Shown piece after piece: positions 45,533 through 53,083 of a stretch of DNA of 54,653 nt. The notes beneath the pieces were generated by a model. That model was given only the letters and a program-made list of their open reading frames with translations. It made no database searches and had not been told where the DNA came from. The translations under genes were made by a program, and so were the position numbers. The stretch comes from Pseudoxanthomonas mexicana (GTDB lineage: Bacteria > Pseudomonadota > Gammaproteobacteria > Xanthomonadales > Xanthomonadaceae), in assembly GCF_001556105.1 (NCBI RefSeq), contig NZ_LSIF01000052.1, positions 1 through 54,653 of the forward strand, written 5' to 3'. Within the stretch, counting starts at the first letter, position 1. The number at the start of each line of letters is the position of its first letter.

Positions 45533-45823
45533 TCAGCGGGCGCGCTTGGCGCTACTGGCGGTCTTCGGCTTCGCCGGCGCGCCCTTGGCCACGCGGATGC
45601 CACGGGCCTTCATCCACGCATCGAATTCCTCGGCCGTCATGCTGCGACCGTTCTGCTGCATGTCGAAACGGTGTCCGTGCGGACCCACCTTCACGGTGAC
45701 GATCTCCTCCGGCGCGGCCTGCTTCGCCGCAGCGGATGGGGATTTCGTAGCGCAGCCTGTCGACAGGCCAACGGCGAGCAGCACGGCGCAGCACAGCGGC
45801 AGGCGCGGGATCGAACGGTGCAT
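45533..45823 (-). CDS. Small lipoprotein with FDMxQNG motif
   Basis: 96 residues. Signal peptide and lipobox LSTGC, so membrane-anchored. After a short linker it has HGHRFDMQQNGRSMTAEEFD then AWMKARGIRVAKG. The same string recurs in the protein at 46737 as RFDMSQNGKRMTADEFDAWM, KSRGVRVVKA. I recall the motif in other xanthomonad small proteins. A basic tail (KPKTASSAKRAR) follows. Function unknown. Confidence 0.75.
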   Translation of the reverse strand: MHRSIPRLPLCCAVLLAVGLSTGCATKSPSAAAKQAAPEEIVTVKVGPHGHRFDMQQNGRSMTAEEFDAWMKARGIRVAKGAPAKPKTASSAKRAR

Positions 45824-45897
45824 GGTGATGTCCCCAAGGTAAGCGCGGACGAGTGTAGGCAGCCCCCTCGCCACGAACCCGGACCGCCGTCGCGCAA

Positions 45898-46692
45898 TCA
45901 GACGCCGGGCGTCGCCGCGAGTGCACCGCGCTCATGCGGTTCGAGCATGCGCCATGCGCCCTTGCCCAGATCTCCCAGCGCCAGTGGTCCGATAGCGACG
46001 CGCACCAGCCGCAGCACGCCGATGTCGAACGCAGCCAGAAGCCGGCGGATCTGCCGGTTGCGTCCTTCCTCCAGTACGATCTCAAGCCACGCATTGCGCT
46101 CCCCGCACCGAAGGACGCGAGCGTCACGCGCGGACAAGCGTTCGCCGTCGACGTCGACGCCCGCCTTCAATCCCCGGAGCAAGGCGTCATCCGGCAAGCT
46201 ATCGACCTGTACGTGGTAAGTCTTGTCCGGACCCGTCGAGGGATCGGTGATGCGGGCCGCCCACTCCGGATCGTTGGTAAACAACAGCAAGCCTTCGCTG
46301 GCCTTGTCGAGCCTGCCCACCGGCGCGACCCACGGCAGTTCCCCGCCATCCAGGCACCGGTACACCGTGTCGCGTCCCTGTTCGTCGCGTGCCGTGGTCA
46401 CCAGCCCTCGCGGTTTGTTGAGCATCAGGTAGCAGCGCTCCGGCGCAGCGCTCGCCAGGCCATCCACATGGATCACGGCCCGTCCGGCGACCACCGGAAA
46501 CTCGGGATCTCGCACGACGCGGCCATCGACGGACACCCGCCCCTCGACGATCCAGCGCGCGGCTTCGCTGCGCGAACACACACCTTGCTTGGACAGCACG
46601 CGGGCCAGCCCATGACGGACTCCCTGCCTGAGCGGCGCACGGGAGGGCGCGGCACGCGAGGTTTCGCGAAAAGGAGGTCGGCGCGTACTCAT
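45898..46692 (-). CDS. rRNA pseudouridine synthase (RsuA/RluB/E/F family)
   Basis: 264 residues. An S4 RNA-binding domain (LARVLSKQGVCSRSEAARWI, VSVDGRVV) and catalytic domain with VGRLDKASEGLLLFTNDPEW (catalytic Asp in GRLDKxSEGLL), LNKPRGLVTTARDEQGRDTV and EGRNRQIRRLLAAFDIGVLR. The family modifies 16S or 23S rRNA; which uridine cannot be told. It is flanked by two small secreted proteins sharing a motif. Confidence 0.92.
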   Translation of the reverse strand: MSTRRPPFRETSRAAPSRAPLRQGVRHGLARVLSKQGVCSRSEAARWIVEGRVSVDGRVVRDPEFPVVAGRAVIHVDGLASAAPERCYLMLNKPRGLVTTARDEQGRDTVYRCLDGGELPWVAPVGRLDKASEGLLLFTNDPEWAARITDPSTGPDKTYHVQVDSLPDDALLRGLKAGVDVDGERLSARDARVLRCGERNAWLEIVLEEGRNRQIRRLLAAFDIGVLRLVRVAIGPLALGDLGKGAWRMLEPHERGALAATPGV

Positions 46693-46708
46693 CGGGGACC
46701 GGCAGGAA

Positions 46709-46730
46709 AACGGCCGGGAGACCGGCCGTT
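46709..46730 (-). terminator. Intrinsic terminator after the secreted FDMxQNG protein
   Basis: AACGGCCGG (46709-46717), loop GAGA, CCGGCCGTT (46722-46730), 6 bases after the stop on the minus strand and followed by TTTTCC. Confidence 0.8.
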
Positions 46731-46736
46731 CGTGGA

Positions 46737-47246
46737 TCAGTTCTTCTTGGCGGGTTCGGCAGGTACCGGTGCGGGGGCCGCCGCCGGAGCACCCGGCGCC
46801 TTCACCACACGCACGCCACGCGACTTCATCCACGCATCGAACTCGTCGGCGGTCATGCGCTTGCCGTTCTGACTCATGTCGAAGCGCCACGGCGAATTGT
46901 CGTGCGCGGTCTTCGGCTGGTATGCCGCCGAACTCGTGGCGGCAGCAGCGGCCGTGGGCGCCGTCGCAGCAGGCATGGCCCTGGCTACATTGCGACAGCC
47001 TTCAATGCGTAAGCGCATGAGCACGCGGTCCACCGATTGCGACTCGTCGAAAGCGTGCGACGCCAGCACTCCCGAGGGTGCGCCCAGCTGCGTGGCGGCG
47101 GCCGTGAATTCCGGTGCCACCGGCGCGATCACGGTTGCCGGCGCCTTGAGCGGCGGCGACACGAGACTACCCGTGCAGTCCGGCGCAGCGTGGGCGGCGG
47201 GAATCGCGACGATGCAAAGCACACTGGCGAGGACATGACGGCGCAT
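46737..47246 (-). CDS. Secreted protein with C-terminal FDMxQNG motif
   Basis: 169 residues with signal peptide (RHVLASVLCIVAIPAAHA). The first 110 residues include LASHAFDESQSVDRVLMRLR and a cysteine pair (DCTG, GCRNV), unrelated to its neighbour. The end carries WRFDMSQNGKRMTADEFDAW then MKSRGVRV, shared with the lipoprotein at 45533, and an Ala/Pro tail. AGGAG lies 10 bases before the ATG; a GTG two codons earlier is too close. Function unknown. Confidence 0.75.
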   Translation of the reverse strand: MRRHVLASVLCIVAIPAAHAAPDCTGSLVSPPLKAPATVIAPVAPEFTAAATQLGAPSGVLASHAFDESQSVDRVLMRLRIEGCRNVARAMPAATAPTAAAAATSSAAYQPKTAHDNSPWRFDMSQNGKRMTADEFDAWMKSRGVRVVKAPGAPAAAPAPVPAEPAKKN

Positions 47247-47389
47247 CGGCACAACTCCTGGATGTTTCTTGCTGGACGTGCCCGGAGTGTAGGCAGCGCC
47301 TCATGGCATGGCAAGAAATTGCCCGCCCCGTGGTGCATCGATGCACGAAGACGGAAGCGCGGTCACGCAAATCCCGCGCACCGCGGCGG

Positions 47390-47421
47390 AAAAAAAGAAG
47401 CCCGGCACAAGGCCGGGCTTC
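47390..47421 (-). terminator. Strong intrinsic terminator of ompA
   Basis: GAAGCCCGGC (47397-47406), loop ACAAG, GCCGGGCTTC (47412-47421), with seven T following on the minus strand (A-run 47390-47396), 25 bases after the ompA stop. Confidence 0.93.
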
Positions 47422-47445
47422 GGGTGGTGCAGGAAGAGCGTCCGA

Positions 47446-48519
47446 TCAGTTCTGGACGTTCAGTTCCGTACGGCGGTTGCGCTCGCTCTTGCAACCCGGC
47501 AGCGTCTGCGCGGTCGGCTCCAGCGGACGGCTTTCGCCGTAACCGATCGGACCCACCAGACGCGACGCGCTGACGCCGTTGTTCGTCAGGTAGTCGTACA
47601 CGGTCTGCGAACGACGCTGCGACAGCGACTGGTTGTAGGCGTCGGCACCGCACAGATCGGTGTGGCCGGCAACTTCGACGCGCAGGTCAGGGTAACGCTT
47701 CAGGATCTCGGCGGCTTCGCTCAGGATCGAGATCGCGTCCGGGCGCAGGGTCGACTTGTCGAAGTCGAAGTTCACGCCCTTCAGGTCGATCGAGACCTGC
47801 ACCGGGCAGCCGTCCGGACCGATGGTCTGGCCAGCCTGCGAACCCGGGCACTTGTCGTCGCAGTTGTTGACGCCGTCGCCGTCGTCGTCGAGATCGGCGC
47901 AGCTCGGCGCAGCCGGCGGAGCCGGCGGGGCAGCGGCTTCAGCCTTCGGGCCCAGCGGGATCACGACGCCGACCGAGGCCAGCACGTCGCCGAACCAGTC
48001 TTCACTCGGAGCAGCAGCGCTCTGATCGTCGAAGTCAGCGCGGTAGGCCAGCTCGGCACGCACGGCAACGCGCTTGTCGAACGTGGTCTGCAGGCCGACG
48101 CCCAGCTTGGCGGCGAGGTTGTTGTCACGGCGCTGGTTCGACGCATTGATCAGCGACTCTTCTTCCGAACGCTGCATGCCCAGGCCCGCGACGATGTACG
48201 GATTCCAACCACGACCTTCATGGATGAAGTGGCGGCGCAGGTCCAGCGAGACGCCGTACTGGCTCCACAGGGCATCCTGGTTGCTTTCAAAGTTCGGGTT
48301 CTGATAGTTCAGCTCACCATCGAGCGACCAGCTGGGGCTGATGAACTTGCCAAGGCCAAGAGCCAGGAACGGGGCGTTGTTCGTGGTGCGGTCTTTGTCC
48401 TGGAGGTTGAAGCCAGCCGAGCCCGTCAGGTACCAGCGATCATCAAACTCCTGCGCCATCGCGTGGTTGGCGAGGCTCAGGCCGCCCAGCAGCGCGGCGC
48501 AGAGAATCTTCTTGTTCAT
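47446..48519 (-). CDS. ompA: OmpA family outer membrane protein
   Basis: 357 residues. Signal peptide (ILCAALLGGLSLANHAMAQ), an N-terminal beta-barrel to about 190, a calcium-binding thrombospondin-3-like linker (CADLDDDGDGVNNCDDKCPG), then an OmpA-C peptidoglycan-binding domain: VNFDFDKSTLRPDAISILSE, YPDLRVEVAGHTDLCGADAY, NQSLSQRRSQTVYDYLTNNG. Links outer membrane to cell wall. A strong ribosome site (AAGGAAAGGAGC) precedes the ATG. Confidence 0.96.
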   Translation of the reverse strand: MNKKILCAALLGGLSLANHAMAQEFDDRWYLTGSAGFNLQDKDRTTNNAPFLALGLGKFISPSWSLDGELNYQNPNFESNQDALWSQYGVSLDLRRHFIHEGRGWNPYIVAGLGMQRSEEESLINASNQRRDNNLAAKLGVGLQTTFDKRVAVRAELAYRADFDDQSAAAPSEDWFGDVLASVGVVIPLGPKAEAAAPPAPPAAPSCADLDDDGDGVNNCDDKCPGSQAGQTIGPDGCPVQVSIDLKGVNFDFDKSTLRPDAISILSEAAEILKRYPDLRVEVAGHTDLCGADAYNQSLSQRRSQTVYDYLTNNGVSASRLVGPIGYGESRPLEPTAQTLPGCKSERNRRTELNVQN

Positions 48520-48840
48520 TTGCAGCTCCTTTCCTTGTAAAAGTTCAGTAGTAGAGAAACCGAAGTGCTTCGCTTACGGCGTTTCTAGTTGTTATTCGAG
48601 GCGACAGGCTTCCGTCGCCTTGCTGAACAGATTATGCGGGGGTATGTGAAGACTGTGTTAACGGTACCATAACAAGTTGGCCAAGGTTAACACTCTGTAA
48701 GAGAACACGTGCAGATCCAGTCCGCCACGGGCGCCGTGCACGCCAGAGATCTGGGGCCGCACGGGCAAGTCCGACCCCGGCAACACACCGGTCCACGTAC
48801 GACCCTTGGTAAGTCTCCCGCGAGGGCCGATGCTCTCATC
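48520..48840. promoter_or_regulatory. Leader and promoter region of ompA
   Basis: On the minus strand CATAAT (48636-48631) with TTAACA (48661-48656) 19 bases upstream is a possible promoter, giving an approximately 100-base leader to ompA. The remainder (48662-48840) shows no gene and should hold the dioxygenase promoter, which I cannot place. Confidence 0.4.
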
Positions 48841-49647
48841 ATGAACCTGCCCGCTCCTGCCGTACATCGTCTCCCCAGCCTGTTCCTGTCGCATGGCTCC
48901 CCCATGCTGGCGATCGAGGACTCGCCGACCGGCCGGTTCCTCGATCGCCTGGGCGGGCTGTTACCCCGACCTCGCGCCATCCTGGTGGCCTCCGCGCATT
49001 TCACCCATGCGCATCCGACGCTCACTGCCGCGCCCGCGCCGGAGACGATCCACGACTTCGGCGGGTTCCCGGCACCGCTTTACCAAATCCAGTATCCGAG
49101 CGCCGGCGCGCCCGCACTCGCGCGCGACATCGCAGGGCGCCTGAACGCCGCCGGGTTCGAAGCGCACGAAGACGACCACCATGGGCTGGATCATGGCGTC
49201 TGGGTACCGTTGAGGCGGATGTATCCAGCGTCGGACATCCCGGTGGTGGCGTTGTCGGTAAACCCCTCCCAAAGCGCCGGGTGGCACTACCGGCTGGGCC
49301 AGGCACTTGCACCGTTGCGGGACGAGGGCATCCTGGTGGTCGGCTCCGGCGGCTTTTCCCACAATCTGCGCGCACTGGACTGGCACCACACGCAGGCAAA
49401 CGCGTACCCGTGGGTGACGGCGTTCACCGATCCGTTGCGCGCTGCGCTGCTGGACGGCAACGCGGCCGCCGCGCTCGACTGGACCGCGCTGCCGCATGCA
49501 GCCCAGAACCATCCCACCACCGAACACCTCTATCCGCTCTACGTGGCGCTCGGTGCAGGCGGCGAAGGCGCGAAGGGACGACTGCTCCATCGCGACGTGG
49601 AAATGGGCGGACTGGCACTGGACGCCTTCGCGTTCGACGCGTCCTGA
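48841..49647 (+). CDS. DODA-type extradiol ring-opening dioxygenase
   Basis: 268 residues. Class III extradiol dioxygenase fold with His ligands: LFLSHGSPMLAIEDSPTGRF, SAHFTHAHPTLTAAPAPET, HGLDHGVWVPLRRMYP, VVGSGGFSHNLRAL. Related to YgiD (4,5-DOPA dioxygenase). Opens catechol-type rings; natural substrate unknown. Its stop abuts that of the convergent LysR gene. Confidence 0.92.
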   Translation: MNLPAPAVHRLPSLFLSHGSPMLAIEDSPTGRFLDRLGGLLPRPRAILVASAHFTHAHPTLTAAPAPETIHDFGGFPAPLYQIQYPSAGAPALARDIAGRLNAAGFEAHEDDHHGLDHGVWVPLRRMYPASDIPVVALSVNPSQSAGWHYRLGQALAPLRDEGILVVGSGGFSHNLRALDWHHTQANAYPWVTAFTDPLRAALLDGNAAAALDWTALPHAAQNHPTTEHLYPLYVALGAGGEGAKGRLLHRDVEMGGLALDAFAFDAS

Positions 49648-50568
49648 CTACACCGCCAGTCCGCGCTCCCACGACGGATCGTCGCCGAACTGGTCGGCCA
49701 GGAAATCCACGAACGCGCGCACCCGCGGCGGCACCAGCCGGCGCTGCGGCATGACCGCACTGATCGCGGTCGTCGCCAACGGGAAGTCCGGCAGCACGAC
49801 CTGCAGCCTTCCCGCCCGCAGGTCGTCGGCGACATGCCACAGCGAGTGCACCACGATGCCCTCCCCCGCCAGCGAAGCATCGCGCAGCACCTCGCCGAAG
49901 TTGCTCTCGAAGCGCCCGTGCACGCGCACCGCCACCTCGCCGCCCTCCGGCGTACCCAGCCGCCAGACGTCCTGGCGACCGCCGCTGCCGAACAGCAGCA
50001 GGCAATCGTGGTCGGCGAGTTGAGCGGGCGTCCGCGGGGCGCCGCGCCGGCGCAGGTAATCCGGCGAGGCGCACAGCACGCGACGGTTGGGGGCGATACG
50101 CCTGGCGACCAGGCGCGAGTCGTCCAGCGCCCCGATGCGGATGGCCAGGTCGAAGCCCTCGCTGACCAGATCCACCACGTTGTCGCTGAGATGGACGCTC
50201 AACCGCACCTTGGGATGGCGCGCGAGGAAGGACGGCAGCAGCGGCGATACATACTGGCGTCCGAACGAGGCCGACATCGTCACCCGCAGCGTGCCTGCGA
50301 CCTCGCTGGCCGCCTCACGAAGGCCACTGCCGAGCGATTCCAGCTCCTCGACCAGCACCCGCCCCTGCTGCGCCAGGGCCAAGCCTTCGGGCGTGGGGTG
50401 CAGACGGCGGGTCGTCCGATGCAGCAGGCGCACGCCCAGTTCCTTCTCCAGTCGCTTCAGACGCTGGCTGGCCACGGCCACCGACAGGTCCAGGCTATGG
50501 GCAGCCGCGGTGATGGAGCCCAGGTCGAGCACGCGCAGGAATAGGGCGAGGTCGCCGACACGATCCAT
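49648..50568 (-). CDS. LysR-family transcriptional regulator
   Basis: 306 residues. The N-terminal winged helix reads LALFLRVLDLGSITAAAHSL and DLSVAVASQRLKRLEKELGV; the substrate-binding domain follows. Divergent from the MFS gene, so likely its regulator. The ATG directly follows a palindrome and has no ribosome site, so the mRNA may be leaderless. Confidence 0.93.
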   Translation of the reverse strand: MDRVGDLALFLRVLDLGSITAAAHSLDLSVAVASQRLKRLEKELGVRLLHRTTRRLHPTPEGLALAQQGRVLVEELESLGSGLREAASEVAGTLRVTMSASFGRQYVSPLLPSFLARHPKVRLSVHLSDNVVDLVSEGFDLAIRIGALDDSRLVARRIAPNRRVLCASPDYLRRRGAPRTPAQLADHDCLLLFGSGGRQDVWRLGTPEGGEVAVRVHGRFESNFGEVLRDASLAGEGIVVHSLWHVADDLRAGRLQVVLPDFPLATTAISAVMPQRRLVPPRVRAFVDFLADQFGDDPSWERGLAV

Positions 50569-50587
50569 TTTCAATAATCCATTGAAA
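50569..50587. promoter_or_regulatory. Candidate LysR-binding palindrome
   Basis: TTTCAAT-N5-ATTGAAA, an exact 7-bp inverted repeat, abutting the LysR ATG in the divergent gap to the MFS gene. It fits a T-N-A LysR box and would allow autorepression. Confidence 0.55.
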
Positions 50588-50664
50588 GTGATTCGCCATC
50601 TTCTCGGTTTTTCGCCGACGAAGGAAGCGGCACCCTGCACGCCTTCCCGAATGCCCTTCTCCCC

Positions 50665-51876
50665 ATGTCTCCCACTGCCTCCCCCGCCCCGCGCATGCCG
50701 CTGGGTCTGTACGCCCTGACCGCCGGCGCCTTCGGCATCGGCACCACCGAGTTCGTCATCATGGGCCTGCTGATGCAGGTTGCCGCCGACCTGCAGGTCT
50801 CCATCGCCGCGGCCGGCCTGCTGATCTCCGGCTACGCGCTCGGTGTCTTCGTCGGCGCACCGCTGCTGACGGCCGCCACCAGCCGGATGCCGCGCAAGGC
50901 GGTGCTGGTCGCGCTGATGATCGTGTTCACGCTGGGCAACCTGGCCTGTGCACTGGCACCGAACTACGAACTGCTGATGGCCGCGCGCGTGGTCACCTCG
51001 CTGGCGCACGGCACCTTCTTCGGCGTGGGCGCCGTGGTCGCCACCGGCATGGTCAGCGAAGACCGCAAGGCATCCGCCATCTCCATCATGTTCACCGGCC
51101 TGACCGTGGCCACGCTGCTCGGTGTGCCGGCCGGCGCGTGGCTGGGCCTGCAGTTCGGCTGGCGCGCCACGTTCTGGGCGGTCACTGCGATCGGCGTGCT
51201 GGCGACACTCATCATCGCGACGCTAGTGCCGGCCGACCGCAGTGCGCCGTCGCCGCTGCCGTTCCGCGACGAGCTGCGCGTGGTCGCGCGCCCGCAGGTG
51301 CTGCTCGGCCTGCTGATGACCGTGCTGGGCTTCGGCGGCATGTTCACCGTGTATACCTATATCCAGCCGCTGCTGACGCAGGTGACGGGCTTCGCCGATG
51401 CGGCGGTCTCGCCGATCCTGCTGGTGTTCGGCGTCGGCATGATCGTCGGCAACCTGCTCGGAGGCCGCTTCGCCGACCGCCGCCTGGCACCCGCGCTGCT
51501 GGGGACGCTCGCCTTGCTGGCGCTGGTGATGGGCGCGATGACCTTCGTGCTGCACAGCCAGTGGGCGATGATCGCGTTCACCGGCCTACTCGGCGCCGCG
51601 GCGTTCGCCACGGTGTCGCCGCTGCAGCTCTGGGTGCTGCAGAAGGCCAGCGACGCACAGAGTCTCGCGTCCAGCCTCAACATCGGCGCCTTCAACCTCG
51701 GCAATGCGCTGGGCGCGTGGCTGGGTGGCGTGGTGATCTCGCAGGGTCTGGGCCTGTCGGCCCTGCCGTGGGTCGCCGCGTTGGTGCCCGCCTCGGCGTT
51801 CGCCGTCGCCCTGTGGGCGCTGGCGCTGGAACGCCGTCAGCGTTTCCCGCTGGTGGCGGAAGCGGAGTGCGCCTGA
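50665..51876 (+). CDS. MFS efflux transporter (AraJ/DHA1 type)
   Basis: 403 residues with 12 helices. GIGTTEFVIMGLLMQVAADL is the diagnostic start of AraJ/YdhP-like DHA1 transporters; ASRMPRK-type loop TAATSRMPRKAVLVALMIVF and RVVTSLAHGTFFGVGAVVAT follow. Probably exports a small molecule that LysR senses. The oxidoreductase gene follows by 82 bases. Confidence 0.92.
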   Translation: MSPTASPAPRMPLGLYALTAGAFGIGTTEFVIMGLLMQVAADLQVSIAAAGLLISGYALGVFVGAPLLTAATSRMPRKAVLVALMIVFTLGNLACALAPNYELLMAARVVTSLAHGTFFGVGAVVATGMVSEDRKASAISIMFTGLTVATLLGVPAGAWLGLQFGWRATFWAVTAIGVLATLIIATLVPADRSAPSPLPFRDELRVVARPQVLLGLLMTVLGFGGMFTVYTYIQPLLTQVTGFADAAVSPILLVFGVGMIVGNLLGGRFADRRLAPALLGTLALLALVMGAMTFVLHSQWAMIAFTGLLGAAAFATVSPLQLWVLQKASDAQSLASSLNIGAFNLGNALGAWLGGVVISQGLGLSALPWVAALVPASAFAVALWALALERRQRFPLVAEAECA

Positions 51877-51958
51877 TCCGCCCTTCGTCGCATCGCCTCT
51901 TTCCCCCGCGCGCCGCATCATCGCGGCACGCGTCCTGATTCCCCCACGAGGATCCACC

Positions 51959-52975
51959 ATGAAAGCCGTCGCCCTGACCCGTTACCTGCCCATCGACGAT
52001 CCGCAATCGCTGGTCGATGTCGAACTCGACACGCCTACCGCCACCGGCCACGACATCCTCGTTCGCGTGGAAGCCGTATCGGTGAATCCCGTCGACACCA
52101 AGGTGCGTTCGCCCAAGCCGCAGGTCGAAGCGCAGCCGAAGGTGTTGGGTTACGACGCCGCCGGCGTGGTCGAGGCCGTCGGTGAGGCGGTGACGCGCTT
52201 CAAGCCCGGCGACACGGTCTACTACGCGGGCGACATCACTCGCCCCGGCAGCAACGCGCAGTTCCAGCTGGTCGACGAGCGCATTGCGGGCCGGAAGCCC
52301 GCATCGCTCGACTTCGCGCAGGCGGCCGCGCTGCCGCTGACCACGATCACCGCATGGGAGCTGCTGTTCGACCGCATGCCGTATGCGCTCGACGGCGGCG
52401 GGAACGGCAAGTCGCTGCTGGTGATCGCCGGCGCCGGCGGCGTGGGCTCCATCGCGATCCAGCTGGCCAAGCATGCCGGCTTCACCGTCATCGCCACCGC
52501 GTCGCGCCAAGACACGATCGCATGGAGCACGGCGATGGGCGCCGACCACGTCATCAACCACCGCGAGCCGCTCGGCCCGCAGCTGAAGGCGTTGGGCTTC
52601 GACACGATCGACGCCGCGCTGAACCTGGCGGATACCGACCGCTACTGGACCGAGCTGGGCGAACTGCTCGCACCGCTCGGCCATGTCGGCCTGATCGTCG
52701 AGCCGCGCGGCGAGCTGCGCATCGGCGACCCGTACAAGGCCAAGAGCATCGGCATCCACTGGGAAATGATGTTCGCCCGTCCGCGCTTCCGCACCGCCGA
52801 CATGGGCGAACAGGGGGCACTGCTGGACCGCGTCGCCGACCTGATCGATGCCGGCAAGCTGCGCGGCACGCTCACCGATACCTTGTCGCCGATCAATGCG
52901 GCGAGCCTGCGTGAAGCGCATCGCCGGCTGGAGTCGGGCACGACCATCGGCAAGCTGGTGCTCGCCGGCTGGTAA
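51959..52975 (+). CDS. Zinc-less MDR oxidoreductase (quinone reductase-like)
   Basis: 338 residues of the medium-chain dehydrogenase superfamily. VEAVSVNPVDTKVRSPKPQV, VLGYDAAGVVEAVGEAVTRF and the Rossmann motif VIAGAGGVGSIAIQLAKHAG are present; no zinc cysteines. Resembles NADPH quinone oxidoreductases and ZADH-type enone reductases. Placed with MFS and LysR, it suggests detoxification of an electrophile or quinone. Confidence 0.92.
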   Translation: MKAVALTRYLPIDDPQSLVDVELDTPTATGHDILVRVEAVSVNPVDTKVRSPKPQVEAQPKVLGYDAAGVVEAVGEAVTRFKPGDTVYYAGDITRPGSNAQFQLVDERIAGRKPASLDFAQAAALPLTTITAWELLFDRMPYALDGGGNGKSLLVIAGAGGVGSIAIQLAKHAGFTVIATASRQDTIAWSTAMGADHVINHREPLGPQLKALGFDTIDAALNLADTDRYWTELGELLAPLGHVGLIVEPRGELRIGDPYKAKSIGIHWEMMFARPRFRTADMGEQGALLDRVADLIDAGKLRGTLTDTLSPINAASLREAHRRLESGTTIGKLVLAGW

Positions 52976-52985
52976 TCGAGTCTTG

Positions 52986-53072
52986 GCTGTGGGAGCGACG
53001 TAAGTCGCGATCGAAAGGGAGGAGGAGCGTCGATCTCCTCGCGCCCTTCGCGACTTACGTCGCTCCCACAGC
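52986..53072. repeat. GTGGGAGC-type REP dyad (copy 3, perfect arms)
   Basis: Arms 52986-53010 and 53048-53072 are an exact 25-bp inverted repeat (GCTGTGGGAGCGACGTAAGT then CGCGA). The 37-base centre contains a smaller GGAGGAGCGTCGATCTCCTC hairpin. Lies between the convergent oxidoreductase and SMC-like genes. Same family as 12523-12608 and 27284-27350. Confidence 0.9.
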
Positions 53073-53083
53073 ATCAACTTCGA

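Noticed and set aside
51959..52975. True zinc alcohol dehydrogenase
   Set aside because: Lacks the catalytic and structural cysteine ligands; matches quinone-reductase-like MDR proteins.
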